Of a stretch of DNA of 59,124 nt, positions 1 to 9,383 are shown piece after piece. Origin of the DNA: an uncultured Planctomyces sp. (GTDB taxonomy: Bacteria > Planctomycetota > Planctomycetia > Planctomycetales > Planctomycetaceae); NCBI GenBank assembly GCA_937904325.1, contig CALGTK010000077.1:1-59124 (forward strand), read 5' to 3'. The notes under the pieces are model-generated. The model had not been told where the DNA came from. It saw only the letters and a list, made by a program, of their open reading frames with translations, and did no database searches. Positions within the stretch are counted from its first letter, which is position 1. Every line of letters starts with the position of its first letter. The position numbers and the translations under genes are program-made.

Positions 1-179
1 CATCCTATGGCCCATTTTGAGATGGGTGTAACGATAGCGAAGTCGTTTCCTCGTTGCGACAATCCCGACTACGGCATATCCAGTGCCGGTGCTGAATTCG
101 GTCAACGCTGGTTTACTGTTTACGGATTGGAAGCTGCATCGATGCAGCATTCTGACAGGAAAGGGATGAGGGTTTCGAG

Positions 180-2054
180 ATGGAGCTGCTGGAAGCACTC
201 AACAAACACTGGGGGTACGAGCAGTTTCGTCCGAATCAGCAGGAAGCCATGACCTGCGTGCTGGGCGATCAGGATTCAGTTGTCGTTCTTCCGACAGGCG
301 GTGGGAAGTCACTTTGCTATCAGGCTCCCGCAGTCTGCCGCAGCGGTCTTGCCGTTGTGATTTCGCCGCTGATCTCGCTGATGAAGGATCAGGTCGACAG
401 TTTAAAGACGTCCGGGATTTCGGCGGCGTTCATCAACAGTTCGCAAACTCATGTCGAGCGGCGATTGGTTGCTGATGCGGTCGGCGGCGGTCAGCTCGAA
501 CTTCTGTACATCGCTCCTGAGCGGCTGGTTCAGGAGCGGACCATCGAGTTTCTCAAACGGGCGAATGTTTCGTTTTTCGCGATTGACGAAGCGCATTGTA
601 TCAGCGAATGGGGCCACGATTTTCGCCCGGAGTACCGATCGCTGAAGAAGCTGAGAAAACACTTTCCGAGAGTTGCCCTGCACGCTTACACCGCAACGGC
701 GACCGAGCAGGTTCGAGCGGACATCATCAAACAGCTGGGGCTTAAAAAATCTAAGATAATCGTCGGCTCGTTCGACCGGCCGAATCTTTTTTTCCGAGCC
801 GAGCGAATGGACGACCGTATGGCTCAGGTTCGAGAAGTTCTGCGCCGGCACAAACGCGAGTCCGGCATCATCTACTGCACGAGCCGAAAGGCCGTAGACG
901 AGCTTTCTGAACTACTCAATAAGCAGGGATTTCGGACGCTGCCTTATCACGCGGGGATGGCTGCTGAAGAGCGTAGTCAGAATCAGGAAGCCTTTATCCA
1001 GGAGTCCTGCGACACGATTGTGGCTACGGTGGCGTTCGGAATGGGGATCGACAAATCCAACGTGCGGTACGTTATTCACTGTGGCATGCCCAAGTCGCTG
1101 GAAAACTATCAACAGGAAAGCGGCAGAGCAGGGCGGGACGGCTTGGATGCCGACTGCGTCATGTTTTACTCAATGGGTGACTACTACCGATGGAAAGCGA
1201 ATATCGAAGAGGGAGCGAAGAAAAACCGCGATTCTTCTTTTCGGACGCTGCGGGCCATGGTCGATTACTGCACTGGGATTCAGTGTCGGCATAGAAGCCT
1301 TGTCGAATATTTCGGGCAGAAATTTGATCCGGACTCCTGCAACGCGTGCGACGTCTGCAGTGGCGAACTGGATGTCGTCGATGGTGCGCAGGTTATCGGT
1401 CAGAAGATCCTCTCCAGCATCGTTCGGCAGGGGCAAAGATACGGTGGCGAGTACACAGCGATGGTTCTCAAAGGTTCACGAGACAAGCGTGTCCGCAGTA
1501 ATGGTCACGATCGACTGACCACCTACGGTATTCTCGAAGATCAACGAGTCCAAACTATCCGTGATTGGATCGAGCAACTGGTGTCGCAGGGTTTTCTAAT
1601 TCGAGAAGGTGAATATAGCGTACTTGCTCTCGGCACCCGCGGCGGAGAACTGCTTCGCGGCGAAGTGGCTCCGACACTGCTTAAGGGCAGCGATTCACAA
1701 ACGAAGCTAAGTAAGCGAGTTACTCGCCAGACGACAAGCTGGGAAGGTGTCGACCGCAATTTCTTCGACGAACTTCGAACTTTGCGACACGACCTCGCAT
1801 CTCAAGCCAGCGTTCCTGCATACATTGTCTTCACCGATGAAACGCTACGGCAGTTTGCGAGAATCAAGCCGACGACGTTAGCCGACATGCGAACGGTGCA
1901 CGGTGTAGGAGATAAACGCCTGGCCGACTACGGCGAAGCATTCCTCGTGTGCATTACGAATCATACAGGGCAGCCAGCGAGTGATTCTGAAACCGACGAG
2001 TTGGATCTTAATTCGGCTTCTGCCGGTGAAGATCAACTTGCTGGCAAGCGTTAA
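180..2054 (+). CDS. recQ: ATP-dependent DNA helicase RecQ
   Basis: A 624-residue superfamily 2 DNA helicase that unwinds DNA 3' to 5' in recombination and repair. Helicase motifs are complete: Walker A PTGGGKS at residues 38-44, DEAH at 136-139, AFGMGIDK near 285 and QESGRAGRDG near 312. The RecQ zinc site is present (Cys369, Cys387, Cys390, Cys393), followed by an RQC winged helix at about 405-500 and a C-terminal HRDC domain at about 525-595. Length and domain order match full-length RecQ. The ATG at 180 is preceded by an AGGG-containing purine stretch 8-10 bases upstream. The gene runs convergently into the response regulator gene, and the two stop codons overlap by a few bases, so there is no room for a separate terminator. 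Function is secure from the motifs. Confidence 0.97.
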   Translation: MELLEALNKHWGYEQFRPNQQEAMTCVLGDQDSVVVLPTGGGKSLCYQAPAVCRSGLAVVISPLISLMKDQVDSLKTSGISAAFINSSQTHVERRLVADAVGGGQLELLYIAPERLVQERTIEFLKRANVSFFAIDEAHCISEWGHDFRPEYRSLKKLRKHFPRVALHAYTATATEQVRADIIKQLGLKKSKIIVGSFDRPNLFFRAERMDDRMAQVREVLRRHKRESGIIYCTSRKAVDELSELLNKQGFRTLPYHAGMAAEERSQNQEAFIQESCDTIVATVAFGMGIDKSNVRYVIHCGMPKSLENYQQESGRAGRDGLDADCVMFYSMGDYYRWKANIEEGAKKNRDSSFRTLRAMVDYCTGIQCRHRSLVEYFGQKFDPDSCNACDVCSGELDVVDGAQVIGQKILSSIVRQGQRYGGEYTAMVLKGSRDKRVRSNGHDRLTTYGILEDQRVQTIRDWIEQLVSQGFLIREGEYSVLALGTRGGELLRGEVAPTLLKGSDSQTKLSKRVTRQTTSWEGVDRNFFDELRTLRHDLASQASVPAYIVFTDETLRQFARIKPTTLADMRTVHGVGDKRLADYGEAFLVCITNHTGQPASDSETDELDLNSASAGEDQLAGKR

Positions 2055-2716
2055 ACGAGGCCTTCACGAAGTGCCGCAGCAACGGCGCCGGCTCGATTAT
2101 TGACGTGAAGTTTCTGGTAGATGTTGCGTAGGTGAGAGTCGACTGTGTGGCGGCTTAGATCCAGTTCTGCCGCAACTTCTTTCTTCGTCATCCCTCGCAC
2201 GACGTGCCGCAGTACTTCGGTTTCCCTGTCCGTTAATGCTGGTCCACTTTGTTTCTCACGTTTGCCGGAAAAGACATCCAGAACTTTCCGGGCGATCTCG
2301 GGGTTCATCGACGCCCCGCCGCTGGCAACCTCCTGAATTGCTTCGCCGATTCGTTCGACCGTAGACGTTTTCAACAAGTAGCCATCAGCGCCAGCGCACA
2401 CCGCTCGAAAGACTTTGTCGTGATCGTCAAAAACGGTCAGGATTACAATTCTCGTGCCGGGCGCAGCGGCTCTTAATGATGGCAACGCAGAGATTCCATC
2501 CATGCCGGGCAAACCGATATCAAGCAGCAGGACGTCTGGCGTCCCAGCTTCAGCGATGCGGCTCAGCGTGTCCTCGACGGAACCCAGTGACTGATCACAG
2601 TTCAGGCCTTCGATCTGGTTAATCGCCGAGCACAATGTTCGCCGGAATCGTTCGTTGTCTTCACACAGCCATACCGTAGTCGACTGATTATCTGTATCTG
2701 CAGGAGCTTCAGACAT
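2051..2716 (-). CDS. NarL/LuxR-family two-component response regulator
   Basis: A 221-residue response regulator. The receiver domain (about 13-135) has the acidic pair near residue 19-20 and the phospho-acceptor Asp66 in VLLLDIGLPGMDG. A LuxR/GerE helix-turn-helix follows at about 158-215 (LTDRETEVLRHVVRGMTKKE, then the recognition helix LSRHTVDSHL). It is expected to bind DNA after phosphorylation by the kinase encoded immediately upstream: the kinase stop is only 6 bases before this ATG, so the pair is almost certainly one transcript. No clear Shine-Dalgarno sequence is visible, which suits translational coupling. Its target genes cannot be read from the sequence; the adjacent propeller gene is one possibility. 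Confidence 0.95.
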   Translation of the reverse strand: MSEAPADTDNQSTTVWLCEDNERFRRTLCSAINQIEGLNCDQSLGSVEDTLSRIAEAGTPDVLLLDIGLPGMDGISALPSLRAAAPGTRIVILTVFDDHDKVFRAVCAGADGYLLKTSTVERIGEAIQEVASGGASMNPEIARKVLDVFSGKREKQSGPALTDRETEVLRHVVRGMTKKEVAAELDLSRHTVDSHLRNIYQKLHVNNRAGAVAAALREGLV

Positions 2717-2722
2717 TTGAGA

Positions 2723-4933
2723 TTATTTTCGATTTCGGAATGAAGTGAGGTGTGAAAGTTGTTTTCGGAAGGCGGTCAGTCGTCGCCACAACCGCGGAAT
2801 ATATCGCAACTGATGAAAAGGAGCTTCGAGGACAACACTGGTCCCTTCGCCGGGTGTTGAATCAAACCTGACAGCACCCCCTAGCTGGCCCATTCTTCTT
2901 GTTACGCTGGCGACTCCGAGCCCGTCTCTGCGCTGTTCAAAGTCAAACCCTACTCCATTGTCTGTGATTGTGATTTTAAGACGCTCGTCATCAATGTTGA
3001 TTCTAACCGTGATCGAAGTGGCCTCGCTGTGTCGAGCAGCGTTATGAAGCGACTCTTTGAATGAAAGAAAAACATTTCTTCGCCAACTCAGAACGATCGC
3101 GGTGTCGGGTAATTCCTGGGGGCTGATGAAGTGAGTTTCGCAATTTAACATTAATCGATTTGCTGTGATTCTAAGCCGACCGATAAACTCTTCGAGTTGC
3201 GACGTCGGCGTACGGATGAGCCATAGGATGTCACGCATGGCGTCACTTGTTTCGAGTGCCACTTCACGCATTTCTTCCAGGTCAGGTTTCAGCTCCGCGG
3301 GAATTCCTGCACGATGGTTCATGGTCTGACAGAGCAGTGCGATCATCCCCAGATTGCTTCCAATGTCGTCGTGCAGGTCGCTCGCAATTTGAGTCCGCAG
3401 CAACTCCGTTTGAATCTTCGGCTGTAAACCTTGCCGCCAGTTGATCCATGCCAGCATCGTGATGCAAACGAAGACCGCTGCCGCTGATCCTCCACCGAAC
3501 TTTACCCAGACTCTGGTTACTTCCTGATCCAGTTCGGTTGTCAGTTCAATCAATCGAAGTTCCATTGATCGTCTGGTTTCGAGTTTGTCGAGCCACGACG
3601 GGTATTCCAGCAGTCGTGTCCGGCTGGTGAATTCGTCAACCAGGAAATCAGGGCTCCAGCGTTTGCCGGCTTTCTTGTCGGCCGGGTTGGAAGCGGTGAC
3701 GGTTGCCTCGAACGCGACGTTAGCATCGCCGGCGTAAACCTGGATCTCGGCGAGCGCCAGATAGTGTGGCTCGATTCTCGGATCGAGTCGTGTTGCTGTC
3801 AGTCGAACATAACGCCCAGTGATTGGCGCAGATGGATAGTTTTCAGGTTCTGCCTCCCATCGTCTACCGATTCCTTTCTGTGAAAATATTTCGCGAGTTT
3901 CTGCAGGTATGACGAGTGGCCGATCCGTCCAGTGCTGGACCTCGACTTCTGAGAAATCGCAGTAGGTGACAGCGTCGTTCAGGTCGGAGTGTGATGCGAC
4001 TTCGACTCGAAAGTTCGAAGGGAAACCCCACCCCGGAATGTCTGCCTGGTCGGGAGGCCGTGAAGGCACCAGTCGGATTTCGTCGATCTCAATTTGTTTT
4101 CCGAGATCGACCTGAACCCATTGAGACGTCTTTGGAGACGAAGACGGCTTTGAAAGGAAACCATAAGTTTCACTGGGAAAGACCAGCTTTCCGGACACGC
4201 CCATCGGCAATGGAAGGATTGAAACTTCGTCTACGAGGTATTCACGAGACCATCGGCCAGCACGTTCGACTGATTTGGTGGCCCGGACAGGTCGCCATGC
4301 GGCGACGTTTCGATTGCCCGACAAGACGATCAACTCCCCGAGTGCAAAGAATGCCTGGCCGCCTTTTGTAGAATGACCTGTTACTGTGATGCGAACGTAG
4401 CGTCCAGTAAGTTCGAGCGCTGGAAACTGCACCGGATATCGACCCGGGTTGGGATAGTCGCTGCTTGTGTGGTCGGCGACGAGATCCGAATCGTTGAAGT
4501 CAGGATTGTTTGAAACCTGTACGCGAAACCGGACAGGGAACCCGTAGCCCTCAACGATCTCGTTCTCAAGTTGCACGGCAGTTGGCACCATCACAATTCG
4601 CGAGATCCGATACTGCCGCCCCAGATCAACCTGCACCCATTGAATTTCGTTGGCTGTCGCGACAAATCGACTGTGAAAACCGGCGTGAATCTTCGACTGG
4701 GTCGCGTACGGGGGTGCTGACTTCAGACGGAGTTCGAAAAAACTCCTGTCATCATCGATCTGCCGGACTTTTTCGCTAAGTGCCTTAGGAACATCGTTAA
4801 TGCCCCACGGAAAATCGAACAGACCTGCCGCAATGGGGACGCCGGTTTTAAAGGCAGTTGCGGCTGCAGATCGAACGGGCAACGGAGCTGCGTTGCAAGT
4901 CTGCGGGGCCAGTATGGAGTAAACCCAAAGCAT
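2723..4933 (-). CDS. Sensor histidine kinase (HisKA_3/HATPase_c) with two discoidin-like extracytoplasmic domains
   Basis: A membrane sensor kinase partnered with the NarL-type regulator that follows it. The N-terminal hydrophobic stretch ending near TCNAAP looks like a signal peptide. Two modules with the F5/8 type C (discoidin) signature follow: WVQVDLGRQYRISRIVMVP and, later, WVQVDLGKQIEIDEIRLVP, each ending in an RYVR(I/L)T strand. A transmembrane helix lies at about 3425-3500. The HisKA_3 phosphorylation motif LHDDIGSNLG is at about 3350-3385 and the ATPase N and G boxes (ESLHNAARHS, ITDNGVGFD, GLGVASVTRR) are at about 2890-3070. The frame stays open to 5314, but that would overlap the upstream propeller gene by 179 bases, so I chose the ATG at 4933. 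A TTG a little further upstream is also possible. The ligand is unknown; discoidin folds commonly bind sugars or surfaces. Confidence 0.88.
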   Translation of the reverse strand: MLWVYSILAPQTCNAAPLPVRSAAATAFKTGVPIAAGLFDFPWGINDVPKALSEKVRQIDDDRSFFELRLKSAPPYATQSKIHAGFHSRFVATANEIQWVQVDLGRQYRISRIVMVPTAVQLENEIVEGYGFPVRFRVQVSNNPDFNDSDLVADHTSSDYPNPGRYPVQFPALELTGRYVRITVTGHSTKGGQAFFALGELIVLSGNRNVAAWRPVRATKSVERAGRWSREYLVDEVSILPLPMGVSGKLVFPSETYGFLSKPSSSPKTSQWVQVDLGKQIEIDEIRLVPSRPPDQADIPGWGFPSNFRVEVASHSDLNDAVTYCDFSEVEVQHWTDRPLVIPAETREIFSQKGIGRRWEAEPENYPSAPITGRYVRLTATRLDPRIEPHYLALAEIQVYAGDANVAFEATVTASNPADKKAGKRWSPDFLVDEFTSRTRLLEYPSWLDKLETRRSMELRLIELTTELDQEVTRVWVKFGGGSAAAVFVCITMLAWINWRQGLQPKIQTELLRTQIASDLHDDIGSNLGMIALLCQTMNHRAGIPAELKPDLEEMREVALETSDAMRDILWLIRTPTSQLEEFIGRLRITANRLMLNCETHFISPQELPDTAIVLSWRRNVFLSFKESLHNAARHSEATSITVRINIDDERLKITITDNGVGFDFEQRRDGLGVASVTRRMGQLGGAVRFDSTPGEGTSVVLEAPFHQLRYIPRLWRRLTAFRKQLSHLTSFRNRK

Positions 4934-5135
4934 CAATAGAAAAATGACACCAACGGAGCATCGGCAAGGTGCCGGGTAGCAAGCATCCAATGTTGCCAGC
5001 AAAGCAGGTGTGCGATCAAATGCAGGCTTGCTGCGTGACAAGAATGTTTCTCCTGACGCGTGAGTAGAGGCAGATAGCGAGTCTAAGAATATCGTACAGC
5101 AGCGACACCTTCGCTTGTAGCCGCGATTTGTGGTG

Positions 5136-6416
5136 TTACGAAGCTTGCTTTGGAAGTACACAACACACGGTTCGCCCTTCAGCATTTCGACCGTAAACCT
5201 GGCCGTTGAGCAGAACCGGAGCTGTCCAGCAGCGTCCCTTAAGAAATTTTGATCTTGCGATTTCTTTGAAGCCGTCGGGTGAGGCATCGGCGAGAACCAG
5301 GTCTCCGCGATCACTAAGAATCAGCAGGTGGCCGTTCGCGATGATTAACGCGCCGCAGCCCAGACCGGCCTGCTTCCAGTTAATTTCACCTGTTTCGAAA
5401 TCCATGCAGGTCAGACGGACGACGCGGCCAAGGTTTGAGTTTCCGTCGAAGCCGTACAGGTTCCCTTTGTAGAGGATGCTGTTGTTGAAGTGGTTCCTCA
5501 TGTTTCGGTGAGAGTACTGCTGCTCCAATCGGCCGTTGGTCAGTCGGAACATTACGCTGCCAACGTTATATCCGGTTGAGACAAAGATCCGATCCTTCAC
5601 GACGATCGGCGTTGTCGAGTTTGTTCCGAATGGCGACGGCCAGGGCGAGAATGCGACTTCTGAGCCATCATTCGACTGGCTGATTCTCAGACCTTCACAA
5701 TCAAGCGAAGCCAGCAGCTTTTTGCCATTGAGTTCGAACGGTCGCACTGATCCATAACCGGCGCGATGCCGAGGTGACTGCCAGAGTTTTTGCCCCGTTT
5801 TCCAGTTGAATGAAACAACGCGGCCGCATTCAAGCAGAAGCTGGTTTCCCAGAATGTAAGGCGACGCGTTGAATCCCCATTCGTGCATGCCGACTTCTAA
5901 TTCTTTCTGAAGGTCGACTTCCCAGGCGATCTCGCCCGTCTTACGCCTGAAGCCGATCAGTCGACCGTCAATGCTCAATGTGAAGACCATATTACTGTGC
6001 ACCGTTGGCGTCGAACCAGGTCCGCCTTCGTAAAGGTTAGGATTCAAAACAGCGGGGTAACTGTGCGACCAGATTTTCCGGCCACTCTCAGCATCCAGAC
6101 ACCACACTGTTTCTTTGCCATCCGAATGCCCCATCGAATACGCAAGACCGTCGACGACGCTGAAAGAACTGAATCCGGTTCCCAGATCCGCAGTCCATTT
6201 CACTGTCAAACCATCTTCGGGCCACGCCGAGGACCAACCTGCCTCCGTCGAAATTCCGTCATGCATAGGCCCCATCCAGTTCGGCCAGTTCGAAGTCCGA
6301 TCACCTTTTGATGATGGAGCGATGCTGGAAGCGGCTTCCTGCCCCCATGCATTTGCTGAACCCAGCGCAGTCATGACACCCAGGAAACATAAAATGAGAT
6401 GGCGGGTGGCTTGCAT
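5136..6416 (-). CDS. Secreted PQQ-like beta-propeller protein (BamB-like)
   Basis: A 426-residue exported beta-propeller protein. The ATG at 6416 starts a typical signal peptide (MQATRHLILCFLGVMTALG, cleavage after ANAWG or nearby); 30 further in-frame residues upstream lack export features and were left out. The body opens with WPNWMGPMHDGIS, the usual planctomycete PQQ-domain entrance, and carries blade repeats of the type TVWCLDAESGRKIWSHSY, LIGFRRKTGEIAWEV and MDFETGEINWKQAG. These propellers are protein- or ligand-binding scaffolds; true PQQ-dehydrogenase catalytic residues were not seen. It lies upstream of the kinase gene on the same strand and may share its transcript or be its sensory partner; that link is inference. 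Confidence 0.9.
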   Translation of the reverse strand: MQATRHLILCFLGVMTALGSANAWGQEAASSIAPSSKGDRTSNWPNWMGPMHDGISTEAGWSSAWPEDGLTVKWTADLGTGFSSFSVVDGLAYSMGHSDGKETVWCLDAESGRKIWSHSYPAVLNPNLYEGGPGSTPTVHSNMVFTLSIDGRLIGFRRKTGEIAWEVDLQKELEVGMHEWGFNASPYILGNQLLLECGRVVSFNWKTGQKLWQSPRHRAGYGSVRPFELNGKKLLASLDCEGLRISQSNDGSEVAFSPWPSPFGTNSTTPIVVKDRIFVSTGYNVGSVMFRLTNGRLEQQYSHRNMRNHFNNSILYKGNLYGFDGNSNLGRVVRLTCMDFETGEINWKQAGLGCGALIIANGHLLILSDRGDLVLADASPDGFKEIARSKFLKGRCWTAPVLLNGQVYGRNAEGRTVCCVLPKQAS

Positions 6417-7098
6417 CGAAATTCCATCTACAGCGAAAAAATTAGTAAACACGAGGAAGTCTGTCCGCGGACGAAACATCCGTCGTTTCGATGAATAATT
6501 TCTCACGAGTGTCGCAAAAATTTTGCGTGACTGGCCAGCTTGAATGTCCAGAGTCTCTCGCCGACGTCACGATCAGTGATGATACTCGCAGATTGAGTTC
6601 TCGGAAGAGAGTAGTACTTGAATTATGCCAGCGAACAAGGACATTCCGTGGCACAATATCGAACACTCGGCTTGTTCTTAACTGCCGATAAGACTGGCCC
6701 ATGCCTGGAGCAGGCCGTAGCGGGCGAAGAGGCGATTTTTCTGGTTGCAGGCAGCGATCCATTCAAGCTGATTTCGCTGTTCGCCGGTTGAATCGGTATG
6801 TCTCTACCAGCTGATAACGGCGTCTTTTAAATATCACTGTCAGATTTACAGGCAGACGTTCTCGAAGACCCGAGTTGCCAAGACCCGGTTTTGTTCCAGT
6901 TACTCATCGTGACGATGTAACGGAGACAAGCTGTACATTGACTGGGAAGCTTCGCATTGTGATGTCATCACACATCGCAACGATTCCGTCCGGCATTCTC
7001 CGTCGATACAACCTGCTGAGGAGTCTCCGAGAGCAGGGCTGGCTTGTCTGGAAAGACCAGTCTTCACCAGCCGCAATTCTTACTCTGCGGCAGGCCTG
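6417..7098 (-). other. Gene-poor interval with a possible C-terminal gene remnant
   Basis: No complete gene is supported here. On the minus strand a 40-codon open stretch ending at a TAA at 6678-6680 (reading up to about 6796) has protein-like composition (for example NQLEWIAACNQKNRLFARYG) but no start, so it may be the tail of a lost gene. The interval lies upstream of the beta-propeller gene starting at 6416 and downstream of the DUF1501 gene ending at 7099, so it should also hold the promoter of the propeller-kinase-regulator group. I could not identify that promoter. Confidence 0.3.
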
Positions 7099-8454
7099 TC
7101 AGGAAAACAGCACGTCCATCACCTTGCCCTGGTTCAGGCGAACGGGACGTCCGAGTCGGTCGTGAATGTCCGAGTCTGGATTGATACCCAGAGAGTTGTA
7201 GACTGTCGCGCCGATGTCGCTGGGGGTCCACGGAATAGTTACAGGGTAGCTACCTGTCGCGTCTGTTTTGCCGATGAATTGTCCACCTCGCACGCCGGCG
7301 CCAGCAAACACAGCAGTGTATCCGTGAGCCCAATGGTGACGACCGGGCACCGTTTGTCCGGCAAGCGGTGAGATTATTGGTGTTCGGCCAAATTCACCCA
7401 CAACAACGACCAGCGTCTGATCCAGAAGGCCGCGACCGACAAGGTCATCGAGCAGCGCGCTTACGCCCGCGTCAGTTTGCGGAAGCAAATCATTCTTCAG
7501 GCGTGGGAAATGTTGAACGTGCGTGTCCCATGATTGGACGATGCCCATGTTGCACTGAATGACCGGCACTTCAGCTTCAACCATTCGCCGAGCCAGCAGT
7601 AGTGTCTGACCGAGTCGGTTTCGTCCGTATCTTTCACGGGTTTTGTCAGATTCTTCGTTAATACGAAACGCCTTTTTCAGACGCCCCGATGTCAGCATCG
7701 AGTAAGCCGTTTCGAACTGGCTGGACAAGCGACGGCCCGATGCGGAGGCAGCAAGAGTCTGCTCGCTCGGGGATGTCTGATCGAGAAGAGATCGACGCTT
7801 AACGACTCGGTCGGTGTCAAGGCCTTCGATCAGACTCAAGCCGTTGACTTTGAAATCTTCTTTGTTCGGATCGTCCTTAAGTACAAACGGATCAAATCGC
7901 GTTCCCAGAAATCCCGAATGCTGACCTGGCCAGACCAACGTTCCTTCGATCAGTGAATGGGGCAACGTCACGTGACCAGGCAGTCCGTCAGCCGCGGGGC
8001 GAAGATAGTCAATCGCCGATCCGTAGCACGGCCAGTCACCACGGTTAAGCGATTTATCCTGATTCGAATCACCACGAAACTTCTGAATCGAACCAGTCAG
8101 CGTATTGTGAGTTCCCGAGAGGTGCCGGTTGTCCTTGTGCGACATCGATCGGACGACGGATAGCAGATTCGCGCGGTCGGCGAGCCCCGTCATCAACTCG
8201 CCAAACTCCATCCCTGGAACGCGAGTCTGGATCGGGTCAAACTCGCCTTTGACTTCGGGCGAATCGGGCTTTGGATCGAACATGTCGATGTGACTTCCAC
8301 CGCCGGTCAAAAAGACGAGCACGACAGACTTTGCCCGCTGTTCGATGTTCGCGCCGGATGCCGCCACGGTCGCCTGTCGTTCAAGCAGTCCGGTCAGGCC
8401 GACGCCGAAGAACGACGAGCAACCAACCTGCAGCATTTCACGGCGATGAATCAT
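7099..8454 (-). CDS. DUF1501 family secreted protein (Tat leader)
   Basis: A 451-residue DUF1501 protein, a planctomycete-expanded family related to the alkaline phosphatase/sulfatase fold. The N-terminus has a Tat-like motif (MIHRREMLQVGCSSFFGVGL). The fold's metal-site-like segments are visible: VVLVFLTGGGSHIDMFDPKP near the start, SWDTHVQHF in the middle, and VVVVGEFGRTP followed by GRHHWAHGYTAVFAGAGV towards the end. I chose the ATG at 8454 over a GTG nine bases upstream because AAGGGG lies at a proper distance from the ATG only. The substrate is unknown; family members are usually paired with DUF1549/DUF1553 cytochrome-like proteins, but no such partner is intact here. A decayed paralogue begins 53 bases upstream. 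Confidence 0.93.
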   Translation of the reverse strand: MIHRREMLQVGCSSFFGVGLTGLLERQATVAASGANIEQRAKSVVLVFLTGGGSHIDMFDPKPDSPEVKGEFDPIQTRVPGMEFGELMTGLADRANLLSVVRSMSHKDNRHLSGTHNTLTGSIQKFRGDSNQDKSLNRGDWPCYGSAIDYLRPAADGLPGHVTLPHSLIEGTLVWPGQHSGFLGTRFDPFVLKDDPNKEDFKVNGLSLIEGLDTDRVVKRRSLLDQTSPSEQTLAASASGRRLSSQFETAYSMLTSGRLKKAFRINEESDKTRERYGRNRLGQTLLLARRMVEAEVPVIQCNMGIVQSWDTHVQHFPRLKNDLLPQTDAGVSALLDDLVGRGLLDQTLVVVVGEFGRTPIISPLAGQTVPGRHHWAHGYTAVFAGAGVRGGQFIGKTDATGSYPVTIPWTPSDIGATVYNSLGINPDSDIHDRLGRPVRLNQGKVMDVLFS

Positions 8455-8506
8455 CCGCGACACCCCTTGATATCAGTGAGAGCTTTTCGACAATCAGATT
8501 TCGGTA

Positions 8507-8990
8507 TCAGGCAGGTACTTCGTCAACGACGCGTCCGCAGACGTCGGTGAGTCGGAAGTCGCGACCGACGTAGCTGTACACCAGTTTGGATGTTCAAGGC
8601 ACCATTAGGTTCAAAATCGTGGCGTGTAGATCGTGGCGTGTAGATCGTGAACGTGGACTCGGCCATCGACTGCCGCGTACCCGAGTTCATCAGTTGCACC
8701 GTACTTTGTTCCGCCGTCAGCCAGCAACATTGTGTAACCGTTCGGGTTGCGATCGCGTCCGTCGAGATCTTTCTTCGCAGTGTCCGGCGTACGGCCGAAT
8801 TTGCCGCCCTGAACGACCAGCGTATCTTCCAGAATTATTCGTTGCTATCAGCTCGCCCAGCATAGTTCCGATCGCCTGGTCGGTCGAGGCCGCTCAGGAT
8901 TCGTGACCTTTCACCAGTGCGCTGTGCTGATCCCGGAATTCGTCGCAGACTTCGACATGCCGAACTCCGGATTCGATCAGAGTTACTTTA
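8507..8990 (-). pseudogene. Decayed DUF1501 gene (C-terminal part)
   Basis: Conceptual translation across frames recovers the C-terminal third of a DUF1501 protein: SGVRHVEVCDEFRDQHSALV, then [61 protein letters not shown] and finally YSYVGRDFRLTDVCGRVV ending at a TGA at 8507-8509. At least five lesions are visible: an in-frame TGA at 8894-8896, a frameshift near 8830, a 14-bp tandem duplication at 8616-8643 that shifts the frame, and single-base gain and loss near 8600 and 8587. The N-terminal two thirds are not recognisable. It sits between an intact DUF1501 gene and the left end of the inverted-repeat-bounded cassette, so decay may have followed that insertion; the order of events is inference. 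Confidence 0.85.
8616..8643. repeat. 14-bp tandem duplication inside the DUF1501 pseudogene
   Basis: The unit atcgtggcgtgtag occurs twice back to back (8616-8629 and 8630-8643) and is followed by a partial third copy (atcgtg). Removing one copy restores the reading frame [11 protein letters not shown] expected of the DUF1501 C-terminus, so this is a slippage-type duplication that broke the gene. Confidence 0.9.
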
Positions 8991-9330
8991 GAAAGTTGTG
9001 TTTGAGCAGATAGTGAACGCGGCGGCGTGTTTCGAGATGAATTGGTTGTTCAACAAGATTTCCAGGTCATCCAGGATGTAATTGGCAACCCGGAACGGAA
9101 CATGACAATTGCGTGAACGCGAGTTGTGGCGGAGTGTTTTCCGAATCCTGCGTAGCCAGTCACAATCGGAGTACGGTTGCCGTTATGATGTTAAGCCGTG
9201 GACGCATTGCATCACAATCCGAACTTGCTGGCAGTGACCTGCCCCCTTAACCGCGACCAGTTCCAGAGTAGCCGCTCACGACCACCGATTTTCTCACCAG
9301 AGATGGTTCAGGAAATGGAAGCAGGTGACA
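8991..9330. other. Degenerate interval between the DUF1501 remnant and the cassette
   Basis: No gene can be supported in these 340 bases. The minus strand should hold the N-terminal part of the decayed DUF1501 gene and perhaps the end of its usual DUF1553 partner, but I could not align any frame convincingly. Composition is mixed, and the interval ends exactly where the inverted repeat begins. Confidence 0.4.
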
Positions 9331-9378
9331 CAAAGCAAATCACCACTTAACGAGTGGTACCATTCGCGGGGGCAGGTC
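9331..9378 (+). repeat. Left inverted repeat of the cassette
   Basis: The copy starts CAAAGCAAATCACC and continues ACTTAACGAGTGGTACCATT and CGCGGGGGCAGGTCA. It matches the right copy (reverse-complemented) over about 48 bases with four substitutions and one 4-base gap. It also contains its own short palindrome, ACCACT-taacg-AGTGGT (9342-9358). The stop codon of the SGNH/TPR gene lies only about five bases inside the repeat. Confidence 0.85.
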
Positions 9379-9383
9379 AGTTT

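Noticed and set aside
4934-5314. N-terminal extension of the sensor kinase up to 5314
   Set aside because: It would overlap the upstream propeller gene by 179 bases and encodes Cys/Arg-rich sequence without a leader.
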